From JAGOGN01 sp036652735 (GTDB taxonomy: Bacteria; Bacillota; Clostridia; Lachnospirales; Lachnospiraceae), in the NCBI GenBank assembly GCA_036652735.1, contig JAVVVI010000007.1, positions 1 to 64,000 on the forward strand: a stretch of DNA of 64,000 nt. Direction: 5' to 3'. Below are positions 51,816-60,728 of the stretch, one piece after another. Under the pieces are notes generated by a model. The model made no database searches. It worked only from the letters and a program-made list of their open reading frames with translations, and had not been told where the DNA came from. Positions within the stretch are counted from its first letter, which is position 1. Every line of letters begins with the position of its first letter. The position numbers and the translations under genes are program-made.

Positions 51816-52320
51816 CGTATTATTAGATGAAGAAAAAGTAAATGAGAGAATTATGGCTCTGGGAGCACAAATCAGTAAAGATTATGAAGGAAGAGAGATT
51901 CATTTGATTTGCGTTTTAAAAGGCGGCGTATTCTTTATGTGTGAACTGGCAAAGAGAATAACAGTTCCGGTATCCATGGATTTCATGTCTGTATCCAGTT
52001 ATGGAAGTGGAACAAAGTCCAGTGGAATTGTGAAAATAGTAAAAGATTTAGATGAGTCCATTGAAGGAAAAGAGGTTCTGGTTGTTGAAGATATAATTGA
52101 TTCAGGTCGAACCCTGAGTTATTTGCTGGAAAATCTGCGCAATAGAAAACCGGCAAGCTTACAACTTTGTACACTATTGGATAAACCGGATCGAAGAGTT
52201 GCACCGGTGGAGGTTCATTATACCGGATTTGAGATACCGGATGAATTTGTAGTAGGATATGGTTTGGATTATGCACAGAAGTATCGGAATCTTCCATATA
52301 TTGGAATAGTACATCTGTAG
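51799..52320 (+). CDS. hpt: Hypoxanthine phosphoribosyltransferase
   Basis: A 173-residue purine-salvage enzyme joining hypoxanthine or guanine to PRPP. Key parts are LICVLKGGVFFM, MDFMSVSSYGSGTKSSG (flexible loop), and the PRPP loop VLVVEDIIDSGRTLSYL. FEIPDEFVVGYGLDYAQKYRNLP is near the end. CGGAGGCG lies ahead of the ATG, inside the tilS 3' end. The tilS-hpt-ftsH order is conserved in Firmicutes. In Bacillus HprT and TilS form a complex that activates ftsH transcription; whether that holds here is unknown. Confidence 0.96.
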   Translation: MSETISVLLDEEKVNERIMALGAQISKDYEGREIHLICVLKGGVFFMCELAKRITVPVSMDFMSVSSYGSGTKSSGIVKIVKDLDESIEGKEVLVVEDIIDSGRTLSYLLENLRNRKPASLQLCTLLDKPDRRVAPVEVHYTGFEIPDEFVVGYGLDYAQKYRNLPYIGIVHL

Positions 52321-52346
52321 TCATATGAAAGAAGGAGGATTTCAAC

Positions 52347-54191
52347 TTGAAGAAGAGAATGAGAGGATTTGCGGTATATTTTGTGCTGGTAATTGCCATT
52401 GTTATGATTTGGTATTTTTTTGATGTAAAAAGTAACCAGGACAGTGCATATACCCGTGAACAGTTTATAGAAGCCCTGGATAGTGGACAGGTACTGGGAG
52501 TGGAAATTAGTCAAAGCAGAGATGTTCCAACCGGAACCCTGCTGATTTCTGTTAAAGAAAAAAATGAAGAAGAAAAAGAGACCGTAGTAGTAAAGGAATT
52601 GTATGTATCGGATGTAAATGAAGCGCAGAAGCTAATGGATGAGCATGGGTATATCACCTATACCATTGACGAGGTACCGGCAGAGAGCTTTTTAAAGGAT
52701 TTGTTGCCGCTTCTGTTGGTATTTGCAGCGATTTTTATATTATTTATTATCTTATTAAATAACCAGGCTGCCAGTGGTGGCGGTGGAAATAACAAAATGA
52801 TGAATTTTGGTAAGAGCCGTGCAAAAATGGCTGTTGATGAAGAGGGAAAGGTGACCTTTAGCGGGGTGGCAGGATTAAAGGAAGAGAAGGAAGAGCTGGC
52901 TGAGATAGTAGATTTTCTGAAATCACCTAAAAAATATACACTGCTTGGAGCAAGAATTCCCAAAGGCGTTCTTCTCGTGGGCCCTCCGGGAACAGGAAAA
53001 ACATTGTTGGCAAAGGCAATTGCAGGAGAGGCAGCAGTTCCATTTTTTTCCATATCCGGTTCGGATTTTGTGGAAATGTTTGTAGGAGTAGGTGCTTCCA
53101 GGGTAAGGGATTTATTTGCGGAAGCCAAGAAGAATGCTCCTTGTATTATATTTATAGATGAAATAGACGCTGTAGCAAGACGCAGGGGAACCGGAATGGG
53201 CGGCGGTCATGATGAGAGAGAACAGACATTAAATCAGTTATTGGTTGAGATGGATGGATTTGGAGCCAATGAAGGAATTATTGTAATGGCAGCAACGAAC
53301 CGTGTGGATATCCTGGATCCGGCAATTTTAAGACCTGGAAGATTTGATCGAAAAGTGCATGTTGGCCGACCGGATGTGCGTGGAAGAGAAGAGATTCTTC
53401 AGGTGCATGTAAAAAATAAGCCATTGGGCGAAGATGTGAATTTGGAGCAGATTGCCAGAACAACAGCCGGATTTACAGGTGCGGATCTGGAAAACCTAAT
53501 GAACGAAGCGGCCATTCAGGCAGCCAAAGATGATCGGGCTTATATTATGCAGGAAGATATTAAACGTTCCTTTGTTAAGATTGGATTGGGTACAGAAAAG
53601 AAAAGTAAGATTATCTCAGAAAAAGAGAGAAAAATCACCGCATATCATGAAGCAGGTCATGCAATTTTATTTCATGTCCTTCCGGATGTGGGACCGGTAT
53701 ATTCTGTCTCCATTATTCCAACCGGTACAGGTGCCGCAGGGTACACTATGCCATTACCGGAAAACGATGAAATGTTCCAGACAAAGGGAAGAATGTTACA
53801 GGATATTGTGGTAAGTCTTGGAGGAAGAGTGGCAGAGGAATTAATCTTCGATGATATTACTACGGGAGCATCCCAGGATATAAAACAGGCAACTCAGGTG
53901 GCAAAATCCATGGTTACAAAGTATGGAATGAGTGATAATATAGGATTAATCTGCTATGGTGAAGATGAAGATGAGGTCTTTATTGGACGGGACCTTGCTC
54001 ATGCCAGGGGATATGGAGAAGAAGTTGCAGGAGCCATAGATCAGGAAATAAAACGAATCATAGATGAAAGTTACCAGAAGGCAAAAAAAATAATTACGGA
54101 GAATATGGATGCACTACAGCGATGTGCAGCATTGCTTCTTGAGAAAGAAAAGATTTCCAGGGAAGAGTTCGAAGCGTTATTTGAAGTGTAG
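52347..54191 (+). CDS. ftsH: ATP-dependent zinc metalloprotease FtsH
   Basis: A 614-residue membrane protease. It has a helix near residues 8-25, an external domain, a second helix (about 119-138), the AAA+ module and the metalloprotease module. Walker A is GPPGTGKT (212-219), the pore motif FVG in [11 protein letters not shown], Walker [10 protein letters not shown], and the second region of homology [20 protein letters not shown]. The zinc site is HEAGH (434-438). It degrades misfolded membrane proteins and short-lived regulators such as Spo0E/Spo0M-type in sporulation. GGAGG lies 8 bases before the TTG start at 52347; ATG 52359 is a weaker alternative. Confidence 0.96.
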   Translation: MKKRMRGFAVYFVLVIAIVMIWYFFDVKSNQDSAYTREQFIEALDSGQVLGVEISQSRDVPTGTLLISVKEKNEEEKETVVVKELYVSDVNEAQKLMDEHGYITYTIDEVPAESFLKDLLPLLLVFAAIFILFIILLNNQAASGGGGNNKMMNFGKSRAKMAVDEEGKVTFSGVAGLKEEKEELAEIVDFLKSPKKYTLLGARIPKGVLLVGPPGTGKTLLAKAIAGEAAVPFFSISGSDFVEMFVGVGASRVRDLFAEAKKNAPCIIFIDEIDAVARRRGTGMGGGHDEREQTLNQLLVEMDGFGANEGIIVMAATNRVDILDPAILRPGRFDRKVHVGRPDVRGREEILQVHVKNKPLGEDVNLEQIARTTAGFTGADLENLMNEAAIQAAKDDRAYIMQEDIKRSFVKIGLGTEKKSKIISEKERKITAYHEAGHAILFHVLPDVGPVYSVSIIPTGTGAAGYTMPLPENDEMFQTKGRMLQDIVVSLGGRVAEELIFDDITTGASQDIKQATQVAKSMVTKYGMSDNIGLICYGEDEDEVFIGRDLAHARGYGEEVAGAIDQEIKRIIDESYQKAKKIITENMDALQRCAALLLEKEKISREEFEALFEV

Positions 54192-54267
54192 AAGACTTTG
54201 TGCATATTAACCAAAAAAAATAAAAGATTTTTGTGAAGTTTGTGTACACTTGCAAAAAAAAAAGTGA

Positions 54268-54273
54268 TATAAT
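54268..54273 (+). promoter_or_regulatory. Candidate -10 element of a small RNA
   Basis: A perfect TATAAT lies 77 bases after the ftsH stop. At 17 bases upstream the -35 would be TACACT (54245-54250), which is weak. Transcription would begin near 54281. Confidence 0.45.
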
Positions 54274-54280
54274 AGCTTTT

Positions 54281-54372
54281 GTAACCCCCCAAATACATTA
54301 TACTATTTTTACTACACCCCATAGTAAAAATACCTTCTCCTAAAAAGACAGCCCCTTATGGCTGTCTTTTTT
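54281..54372 (+). ncRNA. Candidate C-rich small regulatory RNA
   Basis: About 92 bases lie between a TATAAT (54268-54273) and a strong terminator, with no plausible open frame. The RNA would contain a CCCCCC run (54285-54290), then a perfect 11-bp hairpin (54304-54314 with 54322-54332) whose seven-base loop is CACCCCA. A single-stranded CCTTCTCCT (54333-54341) follows, then the terminator hairpin with a C-rich start to its loop. C-rich loops and tails are the mark of small RNAs that pair with Shine-Dalgarno sequences (for example RsaE-type). The alternative is an untranslated 3' region of ftsH. Confidence 0.45.
54344..54372. terminator. Bidirectional intrinsic terminator
   Basis: AAAGACAGCC (54344-54353), the loop CCTTAT and GGCTGTCTTTTTT (54360-54372) form a perfect stem with T run, and an A run precedes it. 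It also can end the convergent GGDEF gene. Confidence 0.92.
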
Positions 54373-54392
54373 ACTGCATAGGAAAAGATAGG

Positions 54393-56195
54393 TTAGCAGG
54401 GCATTCCATCATAATAGAGGGCGAATCGATTGCGTCCCTGTTCTTTTGCCACATAGAGTGCAGCATCGGAATGGCGGTAAAGTTCATTGAAACAATGGCC
54501 ATGGGAATGATAAAGTGCAACCCCGATACTAATGGTTACTCCGTAACTTTCCCCATTGAATTCATAGACGTCTGAGACATAATTGCATATTTCCTGAGAT
54601 TTTTGAAGGATCACCATCTCAGAGGGAATATGTTTCATAAAGACCACAAATTCATCACCGCCAATACGGCCGAAGATATCATTACTTCGAAAGAGAGAAC
54701 GTATCTTAGTAGCGGTCTGGGCGAGAACCGTATCCCCAAAGGTATGTCCAAAGGTATCATTGATCTCCTTAAAATGGTCCAAATCAATAATAAAAAAGGC
54801 GTGTGTAGAACTTTGAGCCTCTGGTGTGCCAAGAAATTCATCAACTTTTTCGGAAGTTATATTTTTGGTATAGAAGCCGGTTAAGGCATCGTGCTGAGAG
54901 CGGTAAATAAGAGCAAGTTCCTGTTCCTTTTCTTCATGTATGTCCTCGATATAGACATAACAAAGCAGATCTTCTTCCTGGGTATCTTTAAAAATCTGCA
55001 TGGTACAGCGAAACCAGTGATAAGTTCCATTTATATCCATTTTACGATAATCCTGTTTCAATTCTGTATCCTGATGGGCATAGGAGTATCGGATATTATC
55101 TAAGGAAATAAGATAGGCAATCGTAGCCTTATCCAACGGGTGAATCAATGCCAGAATGGAGGGGTCAATACTGCCGGTATAATAGTCACCATGAAAGATA
55201 TCATAGCGTCCATTTAAGTTATCCTGCAGCAGTTGGATTGTTTTTTTCGATACATTAATTTGATATACAAGGGATGATTTTGAAACAATCAGTTCATATT
55301 GCATATGTTCGGCGGCAAGACGCATTTCATTATTTTTCCGTTCATTGATATTGGAGATATAAGTGCGCATATGAATATCCTGGTTAAGGGTGTCCTGGAT
55401 AAGATTGATTCGAATCTCATACCACTCATAAACAGAGGAAGGAGTCTTTTTGCGATATTCAAATGTAAGAATACGGGTGCCTTGCTCAAAGGAATGTAAG
55501 AGGAAGTCCTTGCTTTGGTGTTGAAGAAAAACATCCATATCCTCCGGATGAATATAGTGCTGAGCAATATGTGTAAGAAGTTCAGAAAACGTGGAAATAG
55601 AACCAAGATGAATATTCCTGGCCCATTGAGGCTCAAAATCAAGTAATTTATCATGGGTAATATTTGCTTCGTAGATGAAATTCAAGTCCGAGGCAATTAA
55701 ATCAGCATATTTTTTTTCATGATAAAAACTGACTTGTTCTGTAATATCCTTACGTACACCAACAGCATAGACGGGCTCGCCCTCATCATTATAGAGGGTG
55801 ACCATTTGTAGAGCAAGGGTACGCTCTGCACCGGACTGGGTTGTTGCAAAAATGATAGTGGAAGCGGTGGGTTCACCCAGATCAATGCGTTGATAAAGGT
55901 CCCGAATGGCCTGTTTGCTTCGTTCTGCAATAATGCCTGAATTAAGAACTTCTTCCACGCCATTTGTTAGGATTCCGGGCATTCCAAAGAGTTCATAATC
56001 TTTTGGGTGAGTAATAATTTTCTTTGTCTTAATATTATAATCAAAAATAGTAATATCCGAAAAACGAATGGCAATTTCAGTCCGCTTCTGGCTCATCTTA
56101 AGTTCTGATTCTGTTTCTTTCAACTTTGCTTTCAGAAGTGCAATTTCTTCACAGAGGGAGTCGAAATCCTCATGGGGAGCATTTATTGTATCCAT
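54393..56195 (-). CDS. PAS-GGDEF diguanylate cyclase
   Basis: A 600-residue soluble signalling protein. A short coiled coil (LKAKLKETESELKM) leads into about three PAS-like domains, seen from VRKDITEQVSFYHEKKYADL, YISNINERKNNEMRLAAE and YIEDIHEEKEQELAL at their C-caps. The C-terminal cyclase has HDALTGFYTKNIT, IIDLDHFKEINDTFGHTFGD and the active site RIGGDEF. An RSND inhibitory site sits exactly five residues before it. The sensory input is probably cytosolic and unknown. The frame extends to 56228, but GGTGAATATT just ahead of the ATG at 56195 favours the shorter form. It is divergent from asnB. Confidence 0.88.
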   Translation of the reverse strand: MDTINAPHEDFDSLCEEIALLKAKLKETESELKMSQKRTEIAIRFSDITIFDYNIKTKKIITHPKDYELFGMPGILTNGVEEVLNSGIIAERSKQAIRDLYQRIDLGEPTASTIIFATTQSGAERTLALQMVTLYNDEGEPVYAVGVRKDITEQVSFYHEKKYADLIASDLNFIYEANITHDKLLDFEPQWARNIHLGSISTFSELLTHIAQHYIHPEDMDVFLQHQSKDFLLHSFEQGTRILTFEYRKKTPSSVYEWYEIRINLIQDTLNQDIHMRTYISNINERKNNEMRLAAEHMQYELIVSKSSLVYQINVSKKTIQLLQDNLNGRYDIFHGDYYTGSIDPSILALIHPLDKATIAYLISLDNIRYSYAHQDTELKQDYRKMDINGTYHWFRCTMQIFKDTQEEDLLCYVYIEDIHEEKEQELALIYRSQHDALTGFYTKNITSEKVDEFLGTPEAQSSTHAFFIIDLDHFKEINDTFGHTFGDTVLAQTATKIRSLFRSNDIFGRIGGDEFVVFMKHIPSEMVILQKSQEICNYVSDVYEFNGESYGVTISIGVALYHSHGHCFNELYRHSDAALYVAKEQGRNRFALYYDGMPC

Positions 56196-56320
56196 AATAT
56201 TCACCGTTCCTTTTTTCACGAGTCCCATTAATTCTCACTTAAGTATAATCGTACTTGTGAACAACTTCAAGGGTTTCTTTTACATAAAATTGTCCAAATG
56301 AATGGAGAAAAGTGGCAGGT

Positions 56321-56372
56321 ACCGGCCGGTTATTTTATTCACCTCCTGACGGACGTCACATATAGTATTATG
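56321..56372 (+). promoter_or_regulatory. Palindromes upstream of asnB
   Basis: ACCGGCCGGT (56321-56330) and TGACG-GA-CGTCA (56348-56359) are perfect palindromes, followed by TATAGT/TATTAT (56362-56372), a possible -10 region. They may be regulator sites for asnB or for the divergent GGDEF gene. This is a pattern-based guess. Confidence 0.35.
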
Positions 56373-56396
56373 TAGAAGTAAAATGAGGTGATGTAA

Positions 56397-58250
56397 ATGT
56401 GTGGAATAGCTGGAATGTGCGACTTTACGGGCAATTATTTAGGTAGAAAACACAGCGCGAAAGCCGTACTGGATACAATGAAGGCAACATTAAGACGCCG
56501 AGGACCGGATGAAGAAGGAACCTATATTGGCCCTTATGTGGGGCTTGCACATGGAAGACTTGCGGTAATTGACCCGGAGGGCGGAAAACAGCCAATGGCA
56601 AGGATCGTTGGGGGATACGAATATGCAATTACTTATAATGGGGAGTTGTATAATACAGAAAAGATTCGCAACAGGTTAAAGAAAAAAGGGTATGAATTTT
56701 CCACCGCCTCCGACACGGAAGTGGTGCTTTTGGCATATGTGGAATATGGAAGAGGATGTGTAGAGCAGTTCAATGGAATCTTTGCATTCGCAATTTGGGA
56801 TTCCTACCATAGAGGTCTTTTTTTATGCCGGGATCGATTTGGGGTGAAACCGTTATTTTACATGGAAAAAGGGGCCGGTCTTATTTTTGGATCAGAGATT
56901 AAGACTCTGCTTGCCTATCCACAGACAAAAGCAGTAATTGACAAGAATGGACTCTGCGAATTATTTGGACTTGGACCGGCACGCAGCCCGGGATGCGGAG
57001 TATTTCAAGGAATTAAGGAGATTCCGCCGGGGTATATGCTATACATGGATTCCACAGGGTACGGTGTGGACTGTTATTTTCGTTTAGAGGCAGAAGAACA
57101 TCTGGAATCCTATGAGGATACGGTTGCTCACACAAGAGCACTTTTATTTGATGCGATACATGGTCAGCTGGTATCGGATGTTCCGCTCTGTACATTGCTT
57201 TCCGGAGGTCTGGACTCCAGCATTGTGACAGCGGTTGCGGCACAGGAACTGAAGTTAAAGGGAACCATTCTGGATACCTATTCCTTTGATTACACAGAAA
57301 ACAGTAAATATTTTACGGGAAGCAGTTTTCAGCCGGATGAGGATCGCCCTTATGTAGACTTATGCGTAAAGGAACTGGGGACAAACCACACATACCTGGA
57401 GTGCAGTCCCAAAGAGTTAGTAGAGAACCTATTTCTGGCAGTAGATGCCAAGGATTTACCGGGCATGGCGGATGTGGATTCTTCGTTGTTACAGTTTGCC
57501 AGAGAAATGAAAAAAAATCATACCGTATCCTTGTCAGGGGAGTGCGCAGATGAAATCTTCGGAGGTTATCCCTGGTTTCAGGATGAGACTCTTATTCGTG
57601 ATGAAGTCTTTCCCTGGTCCAAAAATCTGGAATTCAGAAAAGAGATTATTGCCAGGGACATTTTGCCCGGTCTTGGAATAGAGGAGTATGTAAAGAACTG
57701 TTATGATGAAACCATGAAGAACGTCCGCATTCTCCAAGGGGAATCGGAGAGCCGGATAGGGGAACGAAAGATGAGTTATCTGAATACCGCTTGGTTTATG
57801 ACAACGCTTTTAGACCGTAAGGACCGAATGACAATGTATAGTGGGCTTGAGGTAAGGGTTCCCTTTGCAGATCATCGTCTGGTTCAATATCTGTATAATG
57901 TTCCCTGGGAATATAAATACCATAACAATCAGGTTAAGGGACTTTTAAAGGACGCAGCGGGACTTATGCTGCCAAGAGAGATTCTGGAACGAAAAAAATG
58001 CCCGTATCCAAAGACCTACCATCCGGAATATGGAAATCAGGTGAGCGAACTGATGGGTACGATTCTACGGTCAAAAGACGAACCAATACTGGAACTTGTC
58101 AATCGAGAAGCATTATTGCATTTAACAGAAGAAAAAGCGGGATTTGGAAGACCATGGTTTGGACAGTTAATGGAAGTTCCACAACTATTTGCTTATATCA
58201 TACAAATGAATTATTGGTTAAAAAAATATAATATAACAATCAGACGATAG
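56397..58250 (+). CDS. asnB: Asparagine synthetase, glutamine-hydrolysing
   Basis: A 617-residue class II amidotransferase making asparagine from aspartate, glutamine and ATP. Cys2 right after the initiator Met (MCGIAGMCDF) is the glutaminase nucleophile. RRGPDEEGTY, LAHGRLAVID and ITYNGELYN belong to the same domain. The synthetase half begins with the PP-loop LLSGGLDSSIVTAV and continues with SGECADEIFGGYPWF and RKDRMTMYSGLEVRVPFADH. GAGGTGAT precedes the ATG. It is a single gene closed by a terminator. The enzyme could instead amidate cell-wall intermediates, as some AsnB homologues do. Confidence 0.95.
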   Translation: MCGIAGMCDFTGNYLGRKHSAKAVLDTMKATLRRRGPDEEGTYIGPYVGLAHGRLAVIDPEGGKQPMARIVGGYEYAITYNGELYNTEKIRNRLKKKGYEFSTASDTEVVLLAYVEYGRGCVEQFNGIFAFAIWDSYHRGLFLCRDRFGVKPLFYMEKGAGLIFGSEIKTLLAYPQTKAVIDKNGLCELFGLGPARSPGCGVFQGIKEIPPGYMLYMDSTGYGVDCYFRLEAEEHLESYEDTVAHTRALLFDAIHGQLVSDVPLCTLLSGGLDSSIVTAVAAQELKLKGTILDTYSFDYTENSKYFTGSSFQPDEDRPYVDLCVKELGTNHTYLECSPKELVENLFLAVDAKDLPGMADVDSSLLQFAREMKKNHTVSLSGECADEIFGGYPWFQDETLIRDEVFPWSKNLEFRKEIIARDILPGLGIEEYVKNCYDETMKNVRILQGESESRIGERKMSYLNTAWFMTTLLDRKDRMTMYSGLEVRVPFADHRLVQYLYNVPWEYKYHNNQVKGLLKDAAGLMLPREILERKKCPYPKTYHPEYGNQVSELMGTILRSKDEPILELVNREALLHLTEEKAGFGRPWFGQLMEVPQLFAYIIQMNYWLKKYNITIRR

Positions 58251-58253
58251 CAT

Positions 58254-58290
58254 AAAAAGAATGCGGTCCTTCAAGGGCTGCATTCTTTTT
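58254..58290. terminator. Bidirectional intrinsic terminator
   Basis: AAAAAGAATGCGG pairs with CTGCATTCTTTTT, with a G-T wobble, around an eleven-base loop. It lies between asnB and the convergent dpaB. Confidence 0.85.
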
Positions 58291-58311
58291 ACAAAATCAG
58301 GTAAAACGTAA

Positions 58312-58890
58312 TTAAAATAGTAAGGGCTGTAGCTGCGTATGGTCCAGAGCCTGCTCAATGGTGGAGAGAATCAATGGCATATGTGCCACTAAAGATTCCG
58401 GTTTCTTTTCTGCCTGATCCTGACCGAAGGGAACCAAATACAGATTTTTCACATGACAGAGTGCACCAATATTGCGAAAATTCATGCCAAGGGCATCATT
58501 GGTGGAGAGCGCAACCACAAGGGGACGTTGATTGCGAAGATGGGCTTTGGCAGCCATTAATACAGGGGTATCGGTAATGGCATTGGCAAGTTTGGCAATT
58601 GTATTGCCGGTTGCAGGTGCAATTAAAAGAAGATCAAGCAACCCTTTTGGTCCAATTGGCTCCGCGTCTTTTATGGTACAGATGGGGGAGTGGCCGGTAA
58701 TTGCTTTTGCGTCAGCCAGAAAATCGGCAGCAGTGCCAAAGCGGGTGTCAATGGACTGGGCAGAAAAAGAGAAAATGGGAATCACATTTGCACCGGCATC
58801 ACAAAGGTGCCTCATTTCTATAAAAACAGATTCAAACGTACAGAAGGAGCCGGTAAGTCCGAAACCGATGGTTTTTCCATTAAGATTCAT
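58312..58890 (-). CDS. dpaB: Dipicolinate synthase subunit B
   Basis: A 192-residue flavoprotein-type subunit (SpoVFB). It begins with GKTIGFGLTGSFCTFESV, followed by VIPIFSFSAQSIDTRFG and IAPATGNTIAKLANAITDTPVLMAAKAHL, the flavoprotein/phosphopantothenoylcysteine-decarboxylase-like core, then STNDALGMNFRNIG. With DpaA it makes dipicolinic acid, the spore-core compound that gives heat resistance. It lies 20 bases downstream of dpaA on the same transcript. It is strong evidence that the host forms true endospores. Confidence 0.95.
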   Translation of the reverse strand: MNLNGKTIGFGLTGSFCTFESVFIEMRHLCDAGANVIPIFSFSAQSIDTRFGTAADFLADAKAITGHSPICTIKDAEPIGPKGLLDLLLIAPATGNTIAKLANAITDTPVLMAAKAHLRNQRPLVVALSTNDALGMNFRNIGALCHVKNLYLVPFGQDQAEKKPESLVAHMPLILSTIEQALDHTQLQPLLF

Positions 58891-58910
58891 ATATACACTT
58901 CCTAAATTTA

Positions 58911-59816
58911 TTATTTAACAATACAGGGGAACGTCCATTTTAGTATTTCATCATACAGTATTTTGGCAGAAGAACAAGGTGCAATTTTTCCCGGGAGACC
59001 AAGTCGCAGATGTGTATTCAATTCCATATAGTTGGAGAAGGTATAATCAAGCCCACCGGGATCGGAGGCAAGGTCAATGATGGTTGTTTCAGGGCTAATA
59101 TGGCAGAGTATTTCTTTTGGCAATACCATTGCAGGAATGGTATTAAAGATGTATTCAAAATTAGCAGCTTCTTCACCAAGATGGTGCAGGGGCAGGACAT
59201 TGTAGCCATAAGCATAGGCGGAGGAAAGAGCAGTGGTGCTGCGAACACTGACGGTGATTGCACAGTCCAATCCTTTTAATTTATGCGCCAGAATCTGGCC
59301 GCAGCGACCAAACCCCAGGATAAGACAGGAGGAATGGTGGAGCACACGGGGGCTGTTTTGAATTGCCTCAAAGATGGCACCCTCAGCAGTGGCTACGGAA
59401 TTACCAATGGCTACTTCTTCCGATTTCATTAAATCCTTGTACTGAAAACCTCCGGAGTCCAGAGCAGTTAGGATTTCTTTTGAAAAAATTCCACCAAAGA
59501 GTAGTTGCTCCCGGGTAAGAAAGGAATAAAGAGTCTGAAGTGGCAAATCTTTACTGCAGCAGTTGGAACAGAGAAAGGAATTGTCTCTTGAAAAAGGAAT
59601 TGGTCCAATGATATAATGTGAATTTGTAATGGTATCTTGAAAGGAAGAAAGAAGTTTAATTTGACCGCCTTCCAGGGCAGGCAAAAAACGGTTCTTACGA
59701 TTATCCATTGCAAGCGCATATCCACAAACAGTATTACCACTGCTTTTTAGTAATTCGGACAAGTAGAGCTGACGCTCATCGCCGCCAACCAATGCAAAAT
59801 CATACTCATAGGTCAT
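58911..59816 (-). CDS. dpaA: Dipicolinate synthase subunit A
   Basis: A 301-residue dehydrogenase-like subunit (SpoVFA). The N-terminal part (ALVGGDERQLYLSELL) is typical. The C-terminal Rossmann domain has LILGFGRCGQILAHKL and IDLASDPGGLDYTFS. It uses the lysine-pathway intermediate dihydrodipicolinate in the mother cell late in sporulation. Upstream on the minus strand is a sigma-K-like -10 (CATATACTA). It is divergent from a TSUP permease gene, with an 88-base intergenic region. No asd or dapA follows, so only the two synthase genes are clustered. Confidence 0.95.
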   Translation of the reverse strand: MTYEYDFALVGGDERQLYLSELLKSSGNTVCGYALAMDNRKNRFLPALEGGQIKLLSSFQDTITNSHYIIGPIPFSRDNSFLCSNCCSKDLPLQTLYSFLTREQLLFGGIFSKEILTALDSGGFQYKDLMKSEEVAIGNSVATAEGAIFEAIQNSPRVLHHSSCLILGFGRCGQILAHKLKGLDCAITVSVRSTTALSSAYAYGYNVLPLHHLGEEAANFEYIFNTIPAMVLPKEILCHISPETTIIDLASDPGGLDYTFSNYMELNTHLRLGLPGKIAPCSSAKILYDEILKWTFPCIVK

Positions 59817-59836
59817 TTATTTTGTACCTTTTTGAT

Positions 59837-59865
59837 TAGTATATGTGAAAACTTGTAATTCGGTG
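59837..59865 (-). promoter_or_regulatory. Candidate sigma-K promoter of dpaAB
   Basis: On the minus strand CATATACTA (59845-59837) matches the sigma-K -10 consensus CATAnnnTA exactly. An AC-containing -35 (CAC at 59865-59863) lies 17 bases upstream. It is about 20 bases from the dpaA start. Confidence 0.55.
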
Positions 59866-59881
59866 AAAAACAAGGTAAGAT
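59853..59881 (+). promoter_or_regulatory. Candidate sigma-A promoter of the TSUP gene
   Basis: TTGTAA (59853-59858) and TAAGAT (59876-59881) are spaced by 17 bases, just upstream of the start codon at 59905. It overlaps the sigma-K-like site of the divergent dpaA. Confidence 0.5.
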
Positions 59882-59904
59882 AAAAAATAAGAAAAGAGGA
59901 TAAG

Positions 59905-60666
59905 ATGAATATAACACCAGCAGCACTTATAATTGTATGTCCACTGGTATTTTTGGCAGGATTTGTGGATTCCATTGCAGGAGGTGGAGGACTGATTTCT
60001 CTGCCGGCATATTTACTTGCCGGAATACCGGTACATAATGCAATAGCCACGAATAAATTATCTTCCTGTATTGGAACCAGTGTGTCAACATGGAGATATG
60101 TAAAAAATCGATATGCAGATATAGCCCTAGCAGTTCCCTGTATTTTGGTTGCATTAATTGGAGCAACCCTGGGAGCAAAATTATCCATGAAAGTGGATGG
60201 AATCATATTAGAACGGGTATTACTGATTGTACTGCCCTTGTCTGCCTTTGTTGTGCTTCATAAGAAAAAAGAAAATACAGAAAAAAGGGTTGCTACATTA
60301 TCCAGAACAGGGGTATTTATTTTGGCAAGCGTCTGTTCTCTGATGGTTGGACTATACGATGGATTTTACGGACCGGGAACCGGAACCTTTTTATTGCTTT
60401 GCTATACAGGACTATGCGGAATGGATATCAAAATCGCTTCCGGTAATACAAAACTTGTGAATCTTGCATCTAATTTTGCGGCATTGGCGACCTTTCTTGT
60501 ACATGGGAAAACATTGATCCTATTGGGATTAATTGCATCCGTATTCTGCATGGCAGGTCATTATCTGGGTTCTGGACTTGTGATGAAAAAAGGGACAACG
60601 ATTGTCAAACCAATTATTATTCTGGTGTTAGCACTCTTATTTGTAAAAATAATTTTTAAAATATAA
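59905..60666 (+). CDS. TSUP-family (TauE/SafE) permease
   Basis: A 253-residue membrane protein with about eight helices. The family motifs are FVDSIAGGGGLISLPAYLLAGIP, NKLSSCIGTSVSTWRY, and the second repeat MVGLYDGFYGPGTGTFLLLCY and GNTKLVNLASNFAAL. TSUP proteins move sulfite, sulfoacetate, taurine or other small anions. With cysteine desulfidase in the window, a sulfur compound is a fair guess but unproven. AGAGGATAAG precedes the ATG. It is divergent from dpaA and lies upstream of an ECF sigma gene. Confidence 0.9.
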   Translation: MNITPAALIIVCPLVFLAGFVDSIAGGGGLISLPAYLLAGIPVHNAIATNKLSSCIGTSVSTWRYVKNRYADIALAVPCILVALIGATLGAKLSMKVDGIILERVLLIVLPLSAFVVLHKKKENTEKRVATLSRTGVFILASVCSLMVGLYDGFYGPGTGTFLLLCYTGLCGMDIKIASGNTKLVNLASNFAALATFLVHGKTLILLGLIASVFCMAGHYLGSGLVMKKGTTIVKPIIILVLALLFVKIIFKI

Positions 60667-60728
60667 AGAAAATTGAAGACAGAAGGGAAGTCAGCTCGTT
60701 ATACTCTATAGAACATGTTACATAGGAG

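Noticed and set aside
52658..53128. 156-residue minus-strand frame
   Set aside because: It is opposite ftsH and has no start signals; a shadow of the codon pattern of the real gene.
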